Shown here one piece after another: positions 35,436 to 47,930 of a stretch of 64,000 nucleotides of DNA. The DNA comes from Cycas panzhihuaensis (Eukaryota > Cycadophyta): NCBI GenBank assembly GCA_023213395.1, contig CM041465.1, forward strand, positions 80,049,741-80,113,740, read 5' to 3'. Each line of letters opens with the position of its first letter. The first letter of the stretch is position 1. The notes beneath the pieces were generated by a model. That model made no database searches. It had not been told where the DNA came from and worked only from the letters and a program-made list of their open reading frames with translations. Both the position numbers and the translations under genes were made by a program.

Positions 35436-36700
35436 TCACACATAGAATTTCTTTAAGAATTTACCGTTAATGACCTTCTCAAACTCAACACCCTCTAGAG
35501 TTTCAATCCTATAGGCACCATTATTGAGGCTTTTAAGAATGATGAAAGGACCAACCCATTTAGGGCTGAATTTGGATAGGTGATCATGGAGATATTCTAA
35601 CTTAAGGACCTGGTCCTTGAGATGTAAAGGGTGAGGGTGAAGGCATTTGTCATACGTTCTTTGTGCCCTAGCTTTAGAGGTGAGATTCACTTGATACATA
35701 ATCAAATATCTCTCATCTAAAGCTTGGAGGTTAAGGAGGCAGGACTGGTGATAGGATTCCTCGTCGATAAGACCGCGAAGGAAAACTCGCAAGGAGGAAA
35801 TTTCAACTTCTAAAGGGAGGACTGCCTCGATTCCATATACGAGGTAGAATAGGGTTATTCTAGTGGCTATGTGGATGGAAGTGCAGTATGCCCATAAAGC
35901 TAAGGGAAGTTGAAGATGGAAATCTTTTTAAGATTGAGCGACAATTTTCTTTAGGATGCTTATGAGAGTTTTGTTGAATGATTCGATTTGGCCATAGGCC
36001 TGAGGGTAATAAGGAGAGGAAGTCTTATGGGATATCCAAAACTTCCCACAAAGCTCATACATTTCTTTATTACAAAAAGAAGTTCTATTAAATGTGATCA
36101 AGATATCAGGAACCCCAAATCGACAGATAATGTACTGGTAGATGAAAGTAGTTATCGTCTTATTAGAAGTGGAAGATAAAGGGACTACTTTGGTTCATTA
36201 GGTGAAATACTCTATCGTGATCAAGATAAACTTGTGCTAAGATGAAGAAGGATGGGTTATGGCCCCAATGAGGTCTAATCCCAATTGGGAGAAGGGCCAT
36301 GGAGAGATAATAGGGTGTAGGACATTGGAAGGTAGATGAATAATGTTGGCATGCTCTTAACACCTACAACATCGCAAGGCATAGGCATGGGCATCCTTGA
36401 AGAGGGACAACTAATAGTAACCCATAGGATCCTCTGGGCCATGGATTGGCCCCCAAAATGGCCCCTATAAATGTCATTATGTCACTCACAAAGTATCTAG
36501 TTCACTTCATCAAGGTTGACATAGAGGAGGAGGTCCCCATCGAAGGATCTTTTATACAACACTCTTTCCATGAGGGAGTACTCCCTAGTAATGACCCTAA
36601 CGTATGACATTACCTTATTACTAGCATCGAGATGATACTGCTGCTCAGTGAGGTATCATAAAATGTCCCCATACCATTTACTATTAGTCAATGGATGGGG
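35436..36700 (-). pseudogene. A: integrase
   Basis: The C-terminal frame 35792-35436 reads GLIDEESYHQSCLLNLQAL, HDHLSKFSPKWVGPFIILK and FEKVINGKFLKKFYV, the Tat-type integrase tail. Upstream on the minus strand is the catalytic core: FGVPDILITFNRTSFCNKE (usual TDNGTQF, so the second Asp is lost) and YPQAYGQIESFNKTL with the Glu kept, near 35960-36120. Further up, LDLIGAITHPSS matches the start of the core. Inserts the cDNA in active relatives. Several stops. Confidence 0.85.
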
Positions 36701-38080
36701 GGACGAGTCTTGAATAGAAAAGATATGTTCATCTAGCAAAGAATCGTCAACAGGAATGTTCGAAAAGATGGGGGTGTCAACTAGTTATTCAGCAACCACC
36801 ATCCCTTTCTTCGATTTCCTATTAATGATTTGGAGATCAAATTCTTGAAGGAGGATGGCCCACTTGCTAGTCCTACCTGTCAAGTTAGATCAGGTTAGGA
36901 GGTATCTTAAGGGATCAGATTGAATAATCACTTAAGTGGTGTTACCAAGCAAGTAATGCCTAAATTTCTTGGTGGCATATACCAAAGCGAGGCATTCCTT
37001 CTCAGTAGGGGAGTAGTTAAGCTTAGTAGCAACTAAAGTGTGACTGATAAAGTAGATGGCCCTCTTAGTTCTTGAGTCATCCTCCTAGGTGAGAATAGCC
37101 CTTAAGGACTCATCAGTACCCAAGGTATAAAGGATAAAGGGTCAATCGAAGAGGGAAGGCACCAAAATTGGGGCAAAAGCTAAGGCTCTTTTGAGCTCTT
37201 TGAAAGCTTCTTAGGCCTTTAAAGACCAAACAAAAGGAGCCCCCTTCTTTAATAAGTTAGTGAGGGATTTGGCGTTACTGTTGAAGTTCGCCAAGAAACA
37301 CCTGAGAAAACCTAATCTACCCAAGAATGACTTACTTTATCATTGAGTTTTCAGAGGAGGCATGTCAAAGATAGTCTTGAATTTATCAGGATTTATCTGG
37401 ATTCCTTATTTTAAAACAAGGAAACCAAGGAGTTTGCCAGTTGTTATGGCAAACACACATTTAAGAGGGTTTAAGCTCATATGGTATTTATGACACTTAG
37501 TAAAGATGACTTACAAATCACTAGGATGGTGGGCCCTTACATGTGAAAGACCCATCATGTCATCCATGAAAACCTCAAGGGTTTTGTTTATGAGGTCATA
37601 GAAGATAGATTGCATTGCTCTTTGGTAAGTGGCACCTGCATTTTTAAGTCTAAAGGGCATTGCTTTACAAGCGAAGGTACCCCAAGGTGTGGTGAAGGCC
37701 ATTTTATGACGGTCTTTAAGAGAGATCTGGATCTAGTTGTACCTAGAGAAGCTATCTATTAAGGACATGAATTTGAATCTAGTGATTCGATCAACGATTT
37801 GATTGATGAAGGGTAGAGGAAAGTTGTCTTTAGGATACATGTTATTGATGTCAGAGAAATCAACGCATATCTAAATCATCCCAATTTTTTTCAGCGATGG
37901 GAATGATGTTTAAGACCTACTTAGAGTAGTCAATGGAGGTGATTAACCCTGCATCCAAGAGATTCTTAACTTCCATCTTTATGGTAGCTGAAAGTTTAGG
38001 ATGTAGGGGGCACTACATTTATCGCATGAGATGAGCGCCCAGAATGGTAGTGAGGTTATGAGTAATAATAGAAGGGTCTA
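36700..38080 (-). pseudogene. A: reverse transcriptase and gypsy RNase H
   Basis: The minus-strand frame 37702-37511 reads MAFTTPWGTFACKAMPFRLK and ATYQRAMQSIFYDLI, with VFMDDMM as the catalytic box (usual YVDDM). RT begins around 38000 (AGLITSIDYSK). 37050-37330 is the connection (VSHSWVD...FSGVSWRTSTVTP), and RNase H text extends to about 36750. The frame is broken many times. It is the only RT core among the Tat copies in this window. Confidence 0.82.
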
Positions 38081-38081
38081 T

Positions 38082-38967
38082 TCACTTCATGTCGGTATAA
38101 TCCCATGCAAAGATGTAATGAAATTCCGGAAGAGGAAGGGTGCATTCCTTAATTTCTTTAGGTGAACACTTTGGTCCCACCTTGATGAAATTGCTAGGAG
38201 TAAGGATGATGTCCTTGGTTGCCCCCATGCACATGGCATTCCCTTCCTTAAAATGAAGGGGGGATTGGTCAATCGGAAGGGGCAAAGAAGAGTTAGACAG
38301 ATTTGGGTCAACTAAGGGTGACCTAAGGGCTAGAATCTTCTGGTAACCAAGTTTATAGTGACTAAGAGGGAGGTTGGGCGTAGAGCCCACTAAGTGCTCT
38401 AATAATACCTCACCGTTCTTGAAGTAATCTACCCCATGGACAGTTATACATAGAGAAGGTGATGAATAAGGAGTAGGAGGAGCAGTGAGACCATAGCGGT
38501 CCACCCACCACTCAACATAGTTGAGAGACTCTTTAGAAGAGTCAAAGGGGGATATCCTATAATAGATAATAGGAGGTTCCCTCACATCATCGCTCGAGGA
38601 GGGTGATGAGGTGAGATGGGAAGCCACATGAGATACATGAGTAATGATAAGTGACTCAGGAGGAGGACTAAATTCCTCAATGGAAGAGGCTTTAGGTCAA
38701 GACCTAAAATGAAGGGAGTACCTCCCACTAGTGTTCAAGAGGGATATGGGATGAGGGAGGTCCTCATCCTCACCATCAGACTCATCGTCACTTAACACGA
38801 TGAGGTACCCATAACAGCCCATACCAATAGGGGCGAAATGGATAAGGTTAGAGGAAGAAGAGGAGGGGCCTTCTTTCAAATAAGAATAGGTAAAGGGCCC
38901 TTTGTTGCCCTTCGCCTAGTTACAAACAACTTGATGGGGTTGATGCGATTGTTTGGTAGGAGGTAGC
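38082..38967 (-). pseudogene. A: protease C-terminal region and linker to RT
   Basis: The minus-strand frame 38627-38082 is open for 181 residues and ends PKEIKECTLPLPEFHYIFAW, the conserved block just before Tat RT. Upstream, 38967-38697 gives GCYGYLIVLSDDESDGED, matching B's RSYGYLILLSDNESHGKD. At 38967 the homology breaks at the TSD GTAGC and resumes at 53454 on the far side of element B, so this frame was once continuous with the protease there. Confidence 0.83.
38963..38967. repeat. Left target site duplication of element B (GTAGC)
   Basis: Matches 53449-53453 exactly. Both copies abut LTR ends of element B. Confidence 0.92.
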
Positions 38968-41744
38968 TAGATGCGCATCTATGGGATAGTCGCTAAGCTC
39001 AATAGGAATAATGGTAGGCAACAATCGATGTTGAAGGTGTGGGCAAGATCCTACAAACAAAGAGAGCACCACGCAGGGTGCCCCATGTGCCGGAGCATGA
39101 GTTCGGGACCTACGAATGGCACCTAACTACCTTAGAGTAGCTCTCAATCCAAAAGAAAGAGTGTATACAGGGGGTAGCCTGGATGGTCTCGAGAGGAAGG
39201 TCCTCCCACCCTTGGATGGCTAGAAGGGAAGAAGAGGAATCCTCAAGTGGTTTCCCTATGATGAAGGGAAATAAATGTGAATGGGGTAGGCAAAATCCTA
39301 CGATATAAGCAGGTCTCCCTTGGTTATTTGGTTAAGGCAAATAGAACCAAGAGAGAGAGAGAGAGAGGCACTTAAGCTGCGTCTTCCTTTAATAACTAAA
39401 GGGGCAAAAGGAAAAAAGAACAAGTGTTATATATGCAAGCAAACAATGCTAAATAGAATGCACCTAAGGGTATATTTGGATTGGTAGGAAGAGAAAGAGG
39501 AAAGTGGGGGGTTCTTATTATGTCCTTTTCCTATATGGGACATGCATACGACATATAAATGCAAACAACCAATACCATTTAACCATTCACTTTCATGTGA
39601 TCTATTTAACTTGAGCATAGATTTAAATAAAAGCAAGAAGGGAAAATGGAGGGACAAAGAGAGAAATGCATGTACCCGGGAGGTGTAGTGATCAACGGAA
39701 GACCTCACCTATGCGTAATGCACGGCCTATCACCAACCGATGAATGTGTGATTAAGATCAATGTGAAGGACGGGGGCTTCCTTACCTTCCCCTTATGAAA
39801 AGAGAGCAGAATGAAAAGGAAACAAATAAAGCAAAGGAAAAAAAGAGGGTAAAGCTTACCCAGACCTGGATGCCTTCTCCCTTCATGAAAATGCCACATC
39901 GAACTATGCATACAAGATCTTATCCCTTCTAAGAAGGGGCTATGAGAAGATCTCTATATATATATATATATATATATACAAGTATATGTCAAAACATCAT
40001 ATTAAGTTAGAGAAATTACTGCTGCAAATAACTCCAATTCTCCTCAAGCAACCACACATATCAAGAAAGAAAAAGGGAAGGGAAGCCTCAGGATGGCCAA
40101 ACCCTCTGCTAAGGTTCTCCACACAACCTTTTAGCACATCAAGGTAAGGACAAATGGTAACTTATGACAGCCAACAAACATGAGGATATGTGTAGCAAAG
40201 TGTTCGAGAGGTATCAAGACAACATAATTACTATGGACAATAATCTGACATACAAACCTTGACCAAGGTCTTCAAGGGGTACTAAGCAATGTTGGGGGTA
40301 CTATAGGGGCCCAAAAGAGAGGTATGCAGGCCTAGAATTAGCACAGCAAGGGCTACACATGCTAATAATCTAGCGCAGGCCTAAGATTCACCTTCTCCTA
40401 ATTAACCCAAGAGAAACATGGGAGCGGGAGAAGAAAGGTGGGAAGGGGGTTACCCTTGGGGAGTAGGCCTGAGCGGGATGGATCCTACCTTTCTCCCTTC
40501 ACCCAGCCTTTATAGATCTTCTCCCGCTACTTCCTTGAGAAAAACTAGCGGAGAAATGGTGAAAACCTGGAGATACAAGGCTAAACTCAATGGAAACAAT
40601 GTTTACTATAGACAAACAAGAAGAAAGCAAACAAACATACTTGAAAATGAGTCTAACATGGAAATAACATAAAATAAACCCTGAGAAAAGGACCTAGGGT
40701 ATCTACTAGGCTGAGTCTAGGGCAGGTTTTTCCCTACAACCAGCAAAGGAGAAGAGTTCCTACAGGGTTTGCAGGAGGATTCCCTAAAGGCAACTACAAG
40801 AGACACTTGCTGGGGTGTATTTAGAAGAGAACCATGCCAAACTTGCTTGAGAGTACTTGGAGAGGAGCTTCCCACCATGGAGAAGGGCTGTTGCAGGCGG
40901 ATCCTGGGTTGGAGTTGTAGGAAACGTAGGCCCGCAGATGCACCTATGGAAGGAAGAAAGAAAAGAGTAGAAAACTACAGTAGAAGAAAGTTGAGTTGGA
41001 GAGCAAAAAGATCTAAGAGAGATAAAATGATGATGGTTTTAGGATTTATACCCATCTTAACCCTAAACAAATGAATAGGGTGTGAATAGGGTTAAGTTAG
41101 GCGTGAGGCCATGTGGTAATTCTGTGGGAAAAGCAAGAATTGCCATGACAGTTTTTAAAAAATAACTTGCAACAGTTGCACCACAGTAAACTTCGCGGTA
41201 TTGCAGTAAACTTCACGGTACTGCTAAGTTTACAGCAGCGCAGGACCAGAAAGCTAGAATGGCAATAATTTGGGTTCCAGAAGCCTTAGAAGGTGATGTG
41301 GCAGGCCTGGGAAGGGCTGCCCCCCCTTGTCTAGGTGGCTAGGATAGTCTAGAAGGCATGTGAACAAGGCCAAAAGTAGTATCAAAGGCTAAAGGTCCTG
41401 GAAACATCATGGTAAGAGCTCAAAATCAGGGCATGAATGGGTCATACAAATCAAATGAGGCTTAAGGCAATGTAGAGGTAGCACAAAGGGTCATAAAGTG
41501 CCATGGGGATGTCTACCTTGCAGAAAGGTAGGTCCCGCTGGGTCGTCATAGGCTCACAATACAACAAGCAGCATGATCAAGCCAAATGGGTGCAAAGTGA
41601 TCATACGAATGAAGCAAGCAGTCATGCAATGAGGCGGTACTTCTGTCAACCTTTCCAGAGAAACATTAGAAGTGAAAAGAAAGAAGCATACCTAAGCTTA
41701 CCTAAGTTAACCTATCTATATCCATTCTCGTTAGCTGAGAAACA
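38968..41744 (-). repeat. 3' LTR of B (2777 bp)
   Basis: The left end TAGATGCGCATC corresponds to TGGATGCACGTC at 50697 and the right end is GAGAAACA at 41744. The minus-strand purines at 41745-41754 (CAAGGGGGCAG region) form the PPT. It contains a GA repeat at 39351-39367, an AT microsatellite at 39956-39976 and a palindrome at 41206-41233. No supported gene; open frames here recur only as repeat noise. Confidence 0.92.
41206..41233. repeat. Palindrome GTAAACTT-N12-AAGTTTAC in LTR of B
   Basis: Stem arms at 41206-41213 and 41226-41233 around a 12-base centre holding GGTACT. The same device recurs at 52911-52938, 31272-31295 and, weaker, 57906-57930, and with changed outer bases at 43633-43660 and 60470-60495. 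Confidence 0.8.
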
Positions 41745-42029
41745 CTGCCCCCTTGACAGTAGAGCCTCACTGCTCGAAAGCATGGTGCGATGGCGAATGT
41801 TGGTAACAAAATTGTCAGTAGCACATGTGTATGTATATATAAATCATGATTATAACAAGATTCAAGGGTGCTGGCAAGTGTCATAGAGGAACATGTGGAT
41901 ACAAGGACGGGGATGGAGACAACACAGGCTACCTATGTGCCACCCAGGAATCGACTGGAAGCTAAGAAGGACGAGGCGACTACCCCCATCATAAAAATGT
42001 AGAGAAAAGTGCATGATGATGTCAAGTAT

Positions 42030-42588
42030 AAGAGATAAATGAGCAAACCTGGTAGTCACCATAGTTTAACCTCATTAGTGGCTAGCTTTTGGAGGTATGA
42101 ATGAATCGTAGAGGTGAATCTACGTGATGGCCTGAGACTTGGGTGACGGAGTGACCAGGCAAGTCTCAGGGGTGGTCAATAAGAAGAGGAAGGCAGCGCT
42201 CAAGGATGAGTTGCACGAGGCTGTCTGCCTTAGCGTTGAGCACCCGAGGGATGTGTTGAATGTTGACAGACTAGAAATTATCTAGTAGGGATCTGGCAGT
42301 CGAAGTAAGGGCTCTTAAGTGAGGGCATTGCACCTGGTAAACCTAGGTAAGATGGGACACCACCGCTTGGGAGTCTCAAAGAAGAACAATAGATCCATGA
42401 TGGAAATGGAGTGCATCAGTGAGGGCTTTGATAACAGCCGTATATTCAGTTTCATTATTGGTGGCCTCAGGGAGGAAGATTTTGGAACATAGAAAATCAT
42501 GTCTAGAAGGGCCACGAAGAATTCATGCTGCGGTAGAAGGTCCAGGATTACTGTGGCTTCCACCGTCGATAAAGATGAAGAGAGTCAT
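42030..42588 (-). pseudogene. B: RNase HI-like domain
   Basis: The minus-strand start is the ATG at 42588: MTLFIFIDGGSHSNPGPSTA, then a stop in place of Trp (TGG to TGA), then ILRGPSRHDF, FLPEATNNETEYTAVIKAL, a stop where D has Cys, DSQAVVSHLTQVYQV and HIPRVLNAKADSLVQLIL. All four acidic positions (Asp, Glu, Asp, Asp) are present but stops interrupt. The DGGSxxNPGP opening and NAxAD end are those of cellular-type RNase HI, unlike the gypsy RNase H beside RT. Confidence 0.83.
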
Positions 42589-43128
42589 GGACGACGAAAA
42601 GAAATATCTCGATGAAAAAAAATGTATAATAATGTGGAAGTCAAGGTAAAAGAGGCTCATATGGCAAGCAATAAATGGCCATGAAGGGTAGGAGGACCTA
42701 GCAATGAGGCTACCCAAGGACAGGAGCAAGCTATCCGACCGCTGGTTGAGAGCAGGTGGCAAAAGGGCACCCTAGGGATGCCAAAGGTTGCTTAAGGAAG
42801 CAAAGAATGACTCTGGACGGAGGGAGCATTCTCTTTGGAGACCCTAGGGGCAGGAATGGGCTACAAAAATGAGTCCAAGACTGCGAAATAAGCTAAGCAA
42901 GTATAAACTCGGGCATGCATGGGAGCAGCATGCAAAACGAGATAGAAAGGCCCTGCAAAAATGCATCAACAAGGTGCCATTAATGTGTCCAAAAGAATGA
43001 GCAAAATGAAGGCTATGGGAACACAATAGGAAATACGGCTCGAAGGTAAAGATGACCGGGGATAAGAAATAATCTAAAGGGTTGTCACATGAGCAAAAAT
43101 GGAGACAGTGCCTGTTAGGGCCCCTGCC

Positions 43129-45640
43129 TATATAAGGAAAATTGATGAAAACAGAATTCATTTTCACAGGCTCTCGAATGAATCCAGAGCCCATTCCTTA
43201 CGCAGCGGAGCACTGCCCGACTTCAGAGGCACATAGAGGGAGATCTGACTATCAGATCGGGGCTAGAAGATAGCTATTAGGATCACAGTGATGAGATGAT
43301 GAGCGCTCGACCAGACCTAGTGAGTGGATCTTTGAAACTATAACCCATCTCTTGATTTAAAGTTAAATGCTTTTTATAGTTTTTATATGTAGTTTTTAGC
43401 CCCATATGGGTGAAAAGAGATCTCCAGGAGTCTAAATTGTACCTAGAGAGAGGTGGGACCAAGGCATTAGGTAGCCCTGGTTGTAATGAGCGAGATGTGG
43501 CCCACAGGAAAGATTTTTTTTTGTTTTCTTAGGCAGAAAACCCCCCCTTTTGGGGGGGTGATGCTAGCACCATGGCAAAGATCGTGGTATCGCGATTTTT
43601 ACCACGGGGCCCCGATCACCGTGGGACATAAGCCAAACTCTGCAGTACCATGAAGTTTGGCACGTTGCGAAGGCAAACTGGCTGAAAAAAAAGGATAAGG
43701 GCCTGGGGGTCCCCAAATCTTGACCGAATGAGGCTGAGAGACAGTCTAGAGGATAAGAGGTGAGGATATGTCAGAGTTGTGACTTGTTTCATTGCATTTT
43801 GTAGGTTGTAATCACAGTGGAGAATCGTAAAAACATAGGTATGGTGATGTTTAGTTTCTTGGAGATGATGTCGAGGGAGGACAGGCAGATATTACTGAGA
43901 TGTGGCCTACTGAAGGTCACGAGGATAGGTAGAGAGATATTTTCTACTTACCCTAAGTGGGAGATGTATCGGTGACACCGAGGGATGTCAGGAGGATACT
44001 GGGGGTACCAACGACAGGGACGCTAGTGACACTAGGAGCGTTGCTCAACAATGAGGTAGCACATAGGGAGACTGCTACATTCTTCATAGGCTCAGATAGA
44101 TGGGAGAGGCGAGGGATTCTTCTCCAAAGTATGGTTATGTCTGGGATTCCTTGTGTGAGGAAACTGATCACGTTATACGTTCTATTCTAGATATCCCAGA
44201 AATAGAACTATAGGGATATACTGGGCAGATGGATGGATGCAGTACACCAGTGTGAGGTAAGAGAGAGGATGGACTGGGCTACCCTCATAGTGGTGATCCT
44301 CGTCGCACAATTAGATGCCATTCAAGCAACAGGGAGAAGTGGACTGTCATATAGTATGTTACTATAGTACTGGTTCTTTGACTACTTTGGAGTAGTGGCA
44401 CCGATAGGGGGACCATAGCCTATTTCAGAGTGGGCCTCGATGGTACATAGGTGGAAGACTAGGTTCAGAGGGACCAAGGGCCAGGCTCATGTCTGTCACT
44501 CAGTGGAGGCTACATCACTAGACCTCCTCATCATGATAGATTATATAGTACACCCATACAGAGCGGTGAGGTGGGATAGCGACGATGAGGCAGGCAGGGC
44601 AGGAGTGCCCCTAAGAGATGACGAGGGCAGTGATAGAGGTGATGGGGTTGGCCCGTCATGGGTTGTGGGAGAGGCAGGTCTATCACGGATCACAGGCAGA
44701 GAGGCAGGTCCATCAAGGACTGCAGGTGGAGAGGCAGGCCCATCTGGAGCTGCAGAGGAGAGTAGGGGTCCAGTGACACATGCCCGCAGGCTATGGATCA
44801 TCAGGAGATTCAGAGAGCTAGCTGCACCATCTGCAAAGAGGAGGGATGCTCGAGTCACTGAGATAGTGGCAGAGGAAGTACTTGAGGAGGAGGAGGTACC
44901 TACAGTTGGTGGAGTACCTGAGGCAGGGGCAGTCACCCGAGTCGAGGAGCCAATAGCCATACTAGGTGAGACATGACCTTCTCCTATCATCATTTGCTTG
45001 CCAGATGTATATATAGTTCGATCTTTGGTTTGATATGTGCATAGACATATACTGATACATGACATTTTAGATTTGTAGGTATAATAAACATCTAGAGACT
45101 GGTAGGCGGTGGTTAGAGATATTCCCTCGGTATCTGGAGGCGACCTCCTATCCATGCAGGTGATGAGCCCAGATGGACAGGCAGCCATGTAGTAGCATTC
45201 AACCCATTGATAAGGGTGAGAGACATATGGATTACAGAGTCTTAGGAGCATGAGGTACATGCAGGACGGCAGCAGGCAGAGTTGGATACCACTCAAGCTG
45301 AGAGGGATGCTCTACAGAGTCAGGTACAGGCATTAGAGGCTCAAGGAGGAGCCAAAGGGGATATGGGGAGCCATATCCAACTAGCAGTGATGGAGGAGTG
45401 TCTAAGGGGGATGGAGGAGAGGCTCGCCTTATGGATATGGGGCGGGATCGTATCTAGGCCTGATACGATCGACTGGTAGATGAGGTGGCATCAAGGTTGG
45501 CATAGAGTAGGACATAGACCCACATGATGGCAATGACCCCAAGGAGGCCACGAGATGAGGAGAGCGGAGCAGGAGGCTCACGGAGACTGAGGAGGAGTCT
45601 CAGAGGGATATGGTCCCTAGGAGAGGGATCACATCGACTA
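43129..45640 (+). pseudogene. B: antisense gene with plant mobile domain-like part, TATA box and introns
   Basis: Lies on the strand opposite to gag-pol. TATA box TATATAAGG at 43129. An acceptor-like site (TTTTGTAG) ends at 43804 and opens the main exon. In the frame of 43957-44190 it reads VSVTPRDVRRILGVPTTGTL and WERRGILLQSMVMSGIPCVR. It continues after stops with LVAQLDAIQATGRSGLSYSM and YWFFDYFGVVAPIGGP, then 44440-44976 with an acidic WDSDDE stretch and Gly/Ala-rich repeats of GEAGPS type. This layout resembles plant mobile domain proteins, known to be carried by some transposons. A 113-base intron (44966 GTGAG to 45078 TTTGTAG) precedes a helical last coding exon (AEGERD-like in D, MDMGRD here). 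The name is inferred from motif pattern only. Confidence 0.62.
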
Positions 45641-46387
45641 GGAGATGATTCCCTAGGGGCGAGGCAGCAGTAGGGTAGCGTATATGAGTTTTGTTTTAGA
45701 CAGGGGAAAGCACGAACCTCCAAGGAATCACCATATGTAGTCACATGATTATACCCTCCATGCAAGGACACCGGCTTCCCATGGATGATGTACCACACCA
45801 TTTGTATGATATGACACGTGATTATTTTGATGTATATAAACGGGGTGATTGATACCCCATTTGGTATATGATGATGTGTATCGTAATATGTGATGGATGA
45901 TATGTATGTTTTGTTTACACATTTATGTATGTGTATGAAGGTGTATGGATGTACGAGGATATGTATGATTGTAATTTGAGCTGATTATTGTAAGAATTTT
46001 ATGTTATGACATTTGTTAAAGTAATGCGCATTTCCTTTTATGCAGGACCATGCTCCTAATAGGAACACATACAATCACCATGCATAGAGGTGATAGACAT
46101 ATGTGGGGCTAGGAAACACGGCGACACACATGTCCACATGGGAGCATAGCAGGATATACAAAGGAAATACCAAATAGGACGGGAGTGACGGTACTCCAAA
46201 ATGTCATCCTAATTAGGGGATGCCCAAATAGGAGGATAAGGTCCCAAGGGGAATGGGAGCAGAGGTTCCGTGGGAGGAACAAAAAAGAAACGAGAAGGCC
46301 ATCCTAAGCCGTCATTCTGCCTGTGGCTAGGAGGAATGGGAACAAGCTTAAGATGGTAGTTTAGGCTCATTTTAGAGCGTAAATGAG
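45640..46387. other. B: spacer between antisense gene and integrase
   Basis: Same arrangement as 34560-35435 and 62640-63465. It contains a conserved acceptor-like TTTTATGCAG ending at 46045. No gene supported. Confidence 0.55.
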
Positions 46388-46775
46388 GTGATGACGAAGT
46401 CATGTGTAGAATTTCTTGAGGAATTTCCCATTAACAACTTTCTCAAACTCAAGGCCCTCCAAGGTGGAAATCCTATAGGTGCCGTTATCGAGGCTCTCGA
46501 GAATGACAAAGGGGCCAATTCATTTGGGTCTGAATTTAGTCAAACGATCATGGAGATATTCTACTTTGAGGATGTGGTCCCCAGGATACAAGGGATGAGA
46601 ATGAAGGTGTTTATCATAGGTTCTTTGCGAGTGGGCTTTGGATGCAAGGTTAGCTTGTTAGGTGACTAAATGTCTCTCATCCAAGGCTTTGAGGTCTAAG
46701 AGGTGAGCCTGACGGATAGACTCCTCATCGATGTGACCTCAAAGGGAAACATGTAGAGAGGGAATCTCCACTTGG
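46388..46775 (-). pseudogene. B: integrase C-terminus, fused to protease
   Basis: The minus strand reads GHIDEESIRQAHLLDLKAL, HDRLTKFRPKWIGPFVILE and FEKVVNGKFLKKFYT, matching A's integrase tail at 35436-35792. Upstream it runs directly into protease-linker text (HLAGSMPN, then QVEIPSLHVSL) near 46771-46780 without the RT, RNase H and integrase core. The reading frame is kept across the join. The only stop at the seam, at 46739, is a CGA to TGA change (A has FLRG where B has SL-stop-G). Confidence 0.85.
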
Positions 46776-47930
46776 TTGGGCATGGAGCCTGCTAAGTGCT
46801 TAAGTAAAGCCTCATCATCTTCGAAGTAATCCACCCCATGGATGGCCTTACTTCGAATAGATGGGGTGTAGGAGGAAGTTGGAGCAATAGAGCTACAATG
46901 GTCTGTAGGTTGCCTAACATCCCTAAAAGACTCTAAAGGAGAGTCAGGAAGGGGCTCCTTGGAAGGAGCAGAAGAAAGTTCCTCAAGGCCACCACCTTCG
47001 GGGGGTGATGGAGAGGAAGAATCAAGGACCTGTGGGTCAATGCGTGTGATGACATATGACACAAGGGGATGACTAGTCTCTCCAATAAGAGTAGTTCTAG
47101 GTTGGGACCAAGAATAAGAAGGGTGCCTCCTACTAGTGTGGAGGAAGGAGACAGGGTGAGGAAAGTCCTTATCCTTGCCATGGGACTCGTTGTCACTCAA
47201 CAAGATGAGGTACCCGTAGCTCCTAACACTAATAGGAGCAAAGCGAGTAAGGCTAGAGGAAGAAGATGCAAGATCTTCTTCAAGATGCAATGAATCAGGT
47301 ACACCGATGGAGCAAGCTGAGGCATGAGTAGAAGGCCCTTTGTCCCCCTTCGTATGAGCATGGATCACTTGGTTGGTAGGTCGAGTTTTTTTGACAGGTG
47401 GGCATTCACAGGAAACAACCCTCATTTGTCCATCATGGACGAATTTAAGTTGCCCCCAGTGGGTCGAATACACGGCTCCCATATGATTGAGCCATGGTTG
47501 ACCCAAGAGAAGATTGTAGTCGATGTCTACGTCAAGGACTACAATGTCAGCGAGGACAGTCTTGTCCTCGAGAGTAAGCGGGACCGAAATAGATCCCAAT
47601 GGAGTCTTTTCACTAACAATCGTAGCCTTGGCATCGCTATAGAATAGGTTCTAAGGCAGAAATACCAAGCTCTTGTATAACACGCAAGGGCATGGCATTA
47701 ACAGAAGAACCATTGTCGACAATGGTCCTTCGCAAGATACAGTCTGGTGTGTCAATAGTGATAGTAAAAGGGAAGTTCCATTGGCGTTCCCTTTCACAAG
47801 TGAGAGGAAGGTCTTTAGGGTTAAAAGAAATGACGAGCTCATGGCTTTAGGTAATACCCAAAGCATGAATGGGTGCGTCACTCAACCCTAAAGATTCCAA
47901 AAGGAATGTCCATTGTTAGGGATAACTTCT
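46739..47930 (-). pseudogene. B: aspartic protease and linker
   Basis: The catalytic motif reads TIVDNGSSVNAMP near 47720 (usual VDTGSS; Asp kept). The frame 47599-46739 is open for 286 residues with DYNLLLGQPWLNHMGAV, the conserved Tat protease end, then an acidic and Ser/Pro-rich linker to HGVDYFEDDEALLKHLAGS. A frameshift separates the two parts. Processes Gag and Pol in active relatives. Confidence 0.83.

Noticed and set aside
40418-41074. Plus-strand frames repeated at 52154-52420
   Set aside because: The repetition reflects the paired LTRs of B; the frames break in the LTRs of A and D.
44541-45296. Minus-strand open frame of 251 residues in B
   Set aside because: It is the shadow of the GC-rich, Gly/Ala-rich exon of the antisense gene; no homology and not kept in D.
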